DNA of 64,000 bases from contig JAHHQG010000026.1 in assembly GCA_018729555.1 (NCBI GenBank), positions 385,329-449,328 on the forward strand. Reading direction: 5' to 3'. Both the position numbers and the translations under genes were made by a program. The stretch comes from Clostridiales bacterium. GTDB taxonomy: Bacteria; Bacillota; Sulfobacillia; RBS10-35. Under the pieces are notes generated by a model. That model worked only from the letters and a program-made list of their open reading frames with translations. It did not search any database and was not told the origin of the DNA. How positions within the stretch are numbered: position 1 is the first letter of the stretch; the number at the start of each line of letters is the position of its first letter. Shown here in pieces: positions 58,359-64,000 of the stretch.

Positions 58359-58460
58359 CGGAAGAGAAGGTTCGCGGGGGGGTGGAAGGCGGTACAGGCT
58401 TGCGCCGCCGAGGGTTCACGAGGCGGTTGTGTTTTTGCGTTTTTTGGGTATCATGAGAGC

Positions 58461-59171
58461 ATGATGGTCCGGAGGAAGAAGCCCATGAACCTAACGGAAC
58501 GGCGCAAGGAATTCCTGCGCCATGTGGTAGAGCTTTATCGGAAAACGCGCCTACCGGTCCACTACCCATCTCTCGCCAAGACCCTGGGGGTCAGCAAGTG
58601 GACGGCCTACGACGTGCTCAGGGAACTCGAAAGATTGGGTTATCTGATGCGCCATTACACCCTCACCCCCGGTGGGGTGGGTCGCTCCCACGTGGTCTTC
58701 AGTCCCAGCCGCAAGGCGCTGCAGATTTTCGATCCCAAGGAGGCGTCGGAAGAGGGAGAGGGGTACCAGGAGTGGAGGGCGGTCAAAGAGAAAGTCCTTT
58801 CCACCCTTAGGCAGGCCGCATCGGAGGAGCGCCTGCAAGAAGTGCTGGACACGGTTTTAGGCGAATTTTACCAAGCCAAATCGCCTGTGGCGCGGGCGGC
58901 ATGGTCCATCGCGTTGTTCCTGGCCTATGTACGCCAGCTAGGCCATAAGGGCCGCACAGCCATCCAGAGGCTCATGGCTCATGCTCCGGGAGGAAAAACG
59001 CGCCTAGTCCTTCTGGCGGGGGCGGTCCTCGGAATGTGGGCCCAAGAGAAAGATGGCTTTTGGGAGGAAAAGCTGGCTGACTTATTGAGGGAGCATGTTC
59101 CTTTCCTCCTTCGGCTCACGGACGAGGAGGCCAGCCTGCTGGATCCCTTGTGGCAGGAAAGCGGCCTTTGA
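58461..59171 (+). CDS. HTH transcriptional regulator (winged helix)
   Basis: YPSLAKTLGVSKWTAYDVLRELERLGYLMRHY. Confidence 0.65.
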   Translation: MMVRRKKPMNLTERRKEFLRHVVELYRKTRLPVHYPSLAKTLGVSKWTAYDVLRELERLGYLMRHYTLTPGGVGRSHVVFSPSRKALQIFDPKEASEEGEGYQEWRAVKEKVLSTLRQAASEERLQEVLDTVLGEFYQAKSPVARAAWSIALFLAYVRQLGHKGRTAIQRLMAHAPGGKTRLVLLAGAVLGMWAQEKDGFWEEKLADLLREHVPFLLRLTDEEASLLDPLWQESGL

Positions 59172-59231
59172 GGCGCCAGGGCTCTCTTTGTCGCCCCTTA
59201 TTTTTGGGTTATTTGGGATACCCGTAGGAAG

Positions 59232-61367
59232 GTGGGAACTGTGCTGGACTGGTTGGCCCGATGGGTGGTGCGAAACCGAATCCTTATCGTTGCCCTCTCC
59301 GCCCTTCTCCTCATTCCGTCGGTCTATGGGATGAGCCGCACGAAAACCAACTACGACATTCTGGCCTACCTCCCCGAGTCGCTACCCTCCGTCCAAGGCC
59401 AAAAGATCCTGAATGATACCTTCGGTTACGGAGCCACCGCCCTTCTCCTGCTTAGAGATACGAGCGACGGGGAAGCGGAAAACCTTAAGAAGCGCTTGGA
59501 GCAGGTGAAGGGCGTGGCCGCCGTCACCTGGATCAGCGACCTGGCCGATTTGGCCATCCCAAAAGAGTTTTTGCCTGCCGACCTGGTGGACCAGTTTTAC
59601 TCCGGAGACAGCACCTTGATGCAGATCCAATTTGAAGAGGAGGCTTCATCCCTCCAAACGGAAAAAGCGGTTCAACAGATCAAAGGCGAACTGGAGGATC
59701 TTTTTGGACCAAGGGCCTATCTGGCCGGGACACCGCCGATGCTGGCCGAGCTGCGGGCGCAGGTGGAAAAGGAAATGCCCCTTTATTCGGTTGCGGCCAT
59801 CCTCCTGACCCTGACGCTCCTGGTCTTCACCCTTCCTTCCTTTCTCCTGCCCCTATTGATCCTCCTTTCCATCGGGGTGGCCATCGTCTACAACCTGGGG
59901 CTTTCCTACTGGCTCAACCAGTCCATGTCGTACATCACGGCGGCCGTGGCCGGTGCTCTGCAGCTGGGTGTCACCATGGACTTTTCCATCTTTCTGGTCC
60001 ACCGGTATGGGGAAGAACGACAACAGAAAGATAAAGAAGAAGCCATGGCGGATGCCATCCGCTTTACCGCCCAAGCCATCCTGACCAGCGCCGCCACCGC
60101 TATGGCAGGTTTTTTGGCCATGACCACCATGGCCCTTGGGATCGGGGGTGACCTAGGGGGCACGATGGCGCGGGGGGTCTTCATCAGCGTCGTCATGATT
60201 TTGACCCTCCTGCCTTCCCTGATCCTGATCCTGGAACCCTGGGTGGAGCGCGTCCGCCATCGGCCTTTGCTCCCCAGGTTCGCCCGCCTCGCGCCATGGA
60301 TCGCCCGGCACCCCAGGCCCCTCTTCCTTCTGTTCTTGCTCCTCTTCCTTCCGGCTTTGCTGGGCTACTCATCGGTAGATGTGGTCTATGATATCAATCG
60401 CCTCATGCCCCAGAGCCTTCCGTCGGTGCGAAATCTGGCGGTCATCCAGGAGCAATTCCCCACGACGGAATCGGCTTTTCTTGTCATGGACAGCACCCTT
60501 AGCCCGTGGGACCGAGAAGAGGTGCAAAAGAAGATCGAAGCCCTCCCCGGCGTTACAAGGGTGATGGGCCTGGAGAACCTGGCGGACCCTGCCGTCCCCG
60601 ATCCTTTTATCCCGGATCACGTAAAGGACATGTTTACCAAGGACGGCTACCACCTGGCCATGATCCAGCTGGCTTACGGGGCCTATGACGAGGGAATGAC
60701 CCGGATGATCCGCGAAGCCGAGGCGGTGCTTCGCCCTTACGCCGGGCATGCTTTCTTTACGGGCCAACCAGTTTTGGAAAATGACTTGATGGCCGTCGTC
60801 AGAGAAGACAGCCGCCGGGTTGACCTTGTGTCTGTCGCCGCCATCTTCGCCATCATCCTGGTGGCATTCCGGTCCCTCGCTCTACCGATTCTTTTGGTGG
60901 GCGCCATCGAGCTGGCCATCTTGTTTAATCTGGGGCTGGACTTTTATCTGGGCCGCAGCATGCCTTTCGTGGGCACCTTTGCCATCGGCGCCATCCAGTT
61001 GGGGAGCACCATCAACTACGCCCTCCTCCTGGTGACCCGTTTTCGCGAAGAGTTGCAGCGGCAGGGAGGCCAAAACCCCGGGGAGGCCATGGTCCGAGCC
61101 ATCCGTACCAGCGGCGGCGCCATCGTAACCAGCGCCCTGGCCCTTTCCGGGGCGGTGGTGGGCATCTGGATCACCACGGACATTCCCGTCCTGAGCGATC
61201 TGACCTTCATGATTGCCCGCGGTGCCCTCATTTCCCTGGCGGTCATCCTATTCTTGCTGCCTGCCGTCCTCCTGACCCTCCAAGGTTTCATCGCCCAGAC
61301 CACGTGGAACTGGCCCAAACCGGCTTCCCGTATGGCCAAAGAACAGGAAGGGAGTGCAGCCCGATGA
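59232..61367 (+). CDS. MMPL/RND family transporter
   Basis: Two repeated multi-TM blocks; GVTMDFSIFLVHRYGEER and GSTINYALLLVTRFREEL. Confidence 0.9.
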   Translation: MGTVLDWLARWVVRNRILIVALSALLLIPSVYGMSRTKTNYDILAYLPESLPSVQGQKILNDTFGYGATALLLLRDTSDGEAENLKKRLEQVKGVAAVTWISDLADLAIPKEFLPADLVDQFYSGDSTLMQIQFEEEASSLQTEKAVQQIKGELEDLFGPRAYLAGTPPMLAELRAQVEKEMPLYSVAAILLTLTLLVFTLPSFLLPLLILLSIGVAIVYNLGLSYWLNQSMSYITAAVAGALQLGVTMDFSIFLVHRYGEERQQKDKEEAMADAIRFTAQAILTSAATAMAGFLAMTTMALGIGGDLGGTMARGVFISVVMILTLLPSLILILEPWVERVRHRPLLPRFARLAPWIARHPRPLFLLFLLLFLPALLGYSSVDVVYDINRLMPQSLPSVRNLAVIQEQFPTTESAFLVMDSTLSPWDREEVQKKIEALPGVTRVMGLENLADPAVPDPFIPDHVKDMFTKDGYHLAMIQLAYGAYDEGMTRMIREAEAVLRPYAGHAFFTGQPVLENDLMAVVREDSRRVDLVSVAAIFAIILVAFRSLALPILLVGAIELAILFNLGLDFYLGRSMPFVGTFAIGAIQLGSTINYALLLVTRFREELQRQGGQNPGEAMVRAIRTSGGAIVTSALALSGAVVGIWITTDIPVLSDLTFMIARGALISLAVILFLLPAVLLTLQGFIAQTTWNWPKPASRMAKEQEGSAAR

Positions 61368-62896
61368 AAAGGACGTCACGCCTGGTAGCCGTGATAACCA
61401 TGATGGCTCTTGCCTTGTGGCCCTCGGGCTCCACCTTTGCCCAAGAGCCCACGGAGATCATCGATCAGCAGACAGTCTACGGCCTTTTGCGATCCGATGG
61501 CAGCGTGCAAAAGATCATCGTGGTGGATTGGATCCACGTGAAAGGTCAGGGGCCCGTCACGGTGCGTATCCCTGGACCCCGGGAGAAGGTCACCAATCTG
61601 AGCGGACCCGAGCTCCCCAGGCTTCAGGGCAACGACATCCTTTGGACCTTCGAGGTGAACGGCGCCCATGACTTCTTCTACTCCAGCGAAACTTCCAAGC
61701 CCTTGCCCGTCGACATATCCATTACCTACAAACTGGACGGTCGGCCTGTTGAGGCCCAAGATCTGGCCGGAAAGGACGGTAGGCTGCAAATCGAAGTCCA
61801 CCTCACCGCCAGGGAGAAAAAAGTGCAGACCGTGACCTATCATGATGAGACGGGAAAACTCCGCTCCATCGACAAGGAGCTATATGTCCCGTTCCTCGCC
61901 ATGGTGAGCGCCAACATCCCCGTGGATCGTTTCGAGGATATCGACACCCATGGCGCCACAACCGTGGTGACGGGGAAAACCATGAGTGCCACCTGGATGG
62001 TGGTCCCGAACCCCGAGGCTACCGTCACCTTGGAGATGACGGGGAAGGCCATTGAGCTGGATCCCTTGACCATCACTCTCCTTCCCGGTTTGCCGCCCCT
62101 GCCGCCGGTTCCTCTGGACCCTTCCCTTTTGGAACAGGTGGCCGAAGGGATTCAGAGCCTCTCTTCCGCCTTGGACCAGCTGGACGGGGGAGCTGCCGGC
62201 CTCTCGACAGGGCTTGGGAAGATGGAGTTGGGTTTGCGCCAGCTGCACGAAAGCCTCCAGAAGCTGCAGCAGGCGGCGGGTGCCCAAGCCATGTTGCTGG
62301 AGCAGTTGCGGTCCTCCCATGAACAGCTGATGGCCCTCGCGAAGGAGCTCCAGGAGGCTGCCTCCGAGAACCCACAGCTGCAAGGAAGGCTTCAGCCTCT
62401 GGTTGAAGGTTTGTACAAGGAACAGCAAATCTTGATGCTGCTGACGGAGGGTGGAACATGGCAGGGCCAGCCTTTCCCAAGTTTTAAAGATCTCCAGGGA
62501 GGCCTCCAGGCGGCAGGCGATGGCGCCGGTCAAATGGCGGGAGCCCTTCACCAGTCGGCCGCAGGTGCCAGCCGGTTATCCGGGGGCCTTCAGGAGCTGG
62601 CGCGGGGAACCTCCGGCATGAGCACTCAGCTCCAATCCGGGCTAGCCCAGATTAGGCAGGGCCAGGCCGTCATGGAAGCAACCCAGAGGCTGGCAGAGGG
62701 CTATGACAGCTTTATCGGCAAACCTTCCGGGGCCAAGGGGGATGTGCGTTTCATCCTGAAGACGGAAGAAATCCGGGCGCCCCAACCCGAGTCTCCTCAG
62801 GGATCGCCTGCCGCCACCGCCCCCGAGGCTTCTCAGAAACCCACTTCCCTTTGGGAGATGATTCGGTCCTTCTTCCTTCGCCTCTTTCAGCGCTAA
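61364..62896 (+). CDS. secreted coiled-coil protein, probable MMPL accessory (YhgE/Pip-like heptads)
   Basis: Signal peptide MKRTSRLVAVITMMALALWPSGSTFA; overlaps the MMPL stop; heptad-rich C-terminal half. Confidence 0.65.
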   Translation: MKRTSRLVAVITMMALALWPSGSTFAQEPTEIIDQQTVYGLLRSDGSVQKIIVVDWIHVKGQGPVTVRIPGPREKVTNLSGPELPRLQGNDILWTFEVNGAHDFFYSSETSKPLPVDISITYKLDGRPVEAQDLAGKDGRLQIEVHLTAREKKVQTVTYHDETGKLRSIDKELYVPFLAMVSANIPVDRFEDIDTHGATTVVTGKTMSATWMVVPNPEATVTLEMTGKAIELDPLTITLLPGLPPLPPVPLDPSLLEQVAEGIQSLSSALDQLDGGAAGLSTGLGKMELGLRQLHESLQKLQQAAGAQAMLLEQLRSSHEQLMALAKELQEAASENPQLQGRLQPLVEGLYKEQQILMLLTEGGTWQGQPFPSFKDLQGGLQAAGDGAGQMAGALHQSAAGASRLSGGLQELARGTSGMSTQLQSGLAQIRQGQAVMEATQRLAEGYDSFIGKPSGAKGDVRFILKTEEIRAPQPESPQGSPAATAPEASQKPTSLWEMIRSFFLRLFQR

Positions 62897-63239
62897 AGGC
62901 TGATGGAGGAGGGACTTCCATGGACCCCTGGCGTGGGTTCGGTCCGCCGGGGGTCTTGTCGTGTCAGGGATGTTCCTCCTCGGCCGATGGTTGGAGATCG
63001 CCTCTGGCTAGCGTCTGGCCAGCAAAAAGCCGTCGGGAACTGCCATCGACAGAATTTTCCGATCTCTTCTTCGGCGGGCAATGCTGAGGGACGGAAGCCG
63101 GCTGTCGCTTGCCACGCCGCGGGAGCCCATCGGCCCGGCACGGGCTGAAGGCCAGGCCGCCCATGGGATGGACTCCCGGAAATGCCCGGTAAAAGGCCTC
63201 CGTGCTATACTTCCTGAAGCGGGAGGAGGGGATGGCGCC

Positions 63240-64000
63240 ATGATCTACCTGGATAACGCCGCCACCACTCGGCCCCATCCCGAAGTGGTGGCCGCCATGG
63301 AGAAAGCCCTGACGGTTTCCTTCGGCAACCCAAGCTCGGCCCATGCCGTGGGGATGGAGGCCTACCGGTTGGTGGAGGAGGCCCGGAAGAGCATCGCCCT
63401 TTCCTTGGGGGTGGAACGGCAGGAGCTCGTCTTCACCTCGGGCGGGACGGAAGCCAACAACCTGGCCCTTTTGGGCGCGGCCCAGGGAGCTCCTCCCAAA
63501 AGGCGGCGCATCCTGACCTTAGCCATTGAGCACGACTCGGTCCTAAAGCCCCTGGAGCACCTGGCGCGGCAAGGCTTTACCGTCGAGATGATCCCCCTCC
63601 ACCCCGACGGCCGGTTCATCCCCGAGGAGCTGCGGGCCCGCCTGGCGCCAGACGTCTTCTTGGTCTCCATGGGGCTCATCAATAACGAAGTGGGCACGTG
63701 GCAGGATATCGAAACGGCGGGGCGGATCCTCCAGGAGATGGAACCCAAACCCCTCTTCCACATCGATGCCATCCAGGCATGGGGGAAAGTCTCCCTGCGC
63801 CCGGCCTTCCGGTACGGGGATCTGGTCTCCTTGAGCGGCCACAAGATCCACGGTCCCAAAGGTGTCGGCGTCCTCTGGAAGCGCCCCGGGGTGGCCCTGA
63901 CGCCCCTTCTCTTCGGCGGCGGCCAGGAGGAGGGGCTGCGGTCGGGGACGGAAAACGTGCCGGGGATCGTGGGACTGGGAAAGGCGGCCCAGCTCCTTCC
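63240..64000 (+). CDS. cysteine desulfurase (IscS/NifS family), 3' truncated by window edge
   Basis: MIYLDNAATTRPHPEVVAAM; SLSGHKIHGPKGVGVLW PLP lysine; not in the ORF list because it has no stop. Confidence 0.93.
   Translation, partial: MIYLDNAATTRPHPEVVAAMEKALTVSFGNPSSAHAVGMEAYRLVEEARKSIALSLGVERQELVFTSGGTEANNLALLGAAQGAPPKRRRILTLAIEHDSVLKPLEHLARQGFTVEMIPLHPDGRFIPEELRARLAPDVFLVSMGLINNEVGTWQDIETAGRILQEMEPKPLFHIDAIQAWGKVSLRPAFRYGDLVSLSGHKIHGPKGVGVLWKRPGVALTPLLFGGGQEEGLRSGTENVPGIVGLGKAAQLL

Noticed and set aside
62851-63148. Small ORFs in the gap before the cysteine desulfurase
   Set aside because: No recognisable family, no clear RBS, and the region looks structured rather than coding.

Overview
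This 64 kb window is GC-rich, gene-dense chromosome that looks like a thermophilic, spore-forming, motile Firmicute (spoVT, an RsfA-like regulator, ireB/DUF965, motAB, DivIVA, speD, RibU with an FMN riboswitch). From left to right it contains: acyl-CoA and amino-acid catabolism (two enoyl-CoA hydratases, thiolase, ALDH, Leu/Glu-type dehydrogenase); a phnDCE1E2 phosphonate-type ABC transporter; pyruvate/2-oxoacid dehydrogenase E1a/E1b/E2; a 2-oxoacid:ferredoxin oxidoreductase (korAB); split transketolase; aspartase/fumarase; a cell-envelope cluster centred on steA-steB; nth; serine acetyltransferase; DUF2203; a degenerate M17-like protein; a small CRISPR array with no cas genes in the window; an FMN riboswitch with ribU; a class-III aminotransferase; motAB; speD with a structured leader; spoVT; a lipase/PKD protein; mdh-malic enzyme-sucCD; System I cytochrome c maturation genes interleaved with a cytochrome bc complex; glutamate dehydrogenase; DivIVA/CpaE; MFS and MMPL exporters; and a truncated cysteine desulfurase. 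No rRNA, tRNA, transposase or prophage was recognised. The most interesting signals are (i) a speD 5'UTR between a near-consensus promoter and the start codon with several mutually exclusive helices, a riboswitch-like architecture; (ii) the CRISPR array with an exactly duplicated spacer and a stepwise-decayed distal end; (iii) the steAB/GT2/MraY-like/AlkP-like envelope cluster; (iv) a perfect -35/-10 promoter followed at once by an attenuator-like hairpin before the mdh-sucCD operon; and (v) a cytochrome b/c fusion interleaved with a Cys-type CcmE. All family calls come from reading motifs; no database search was run.
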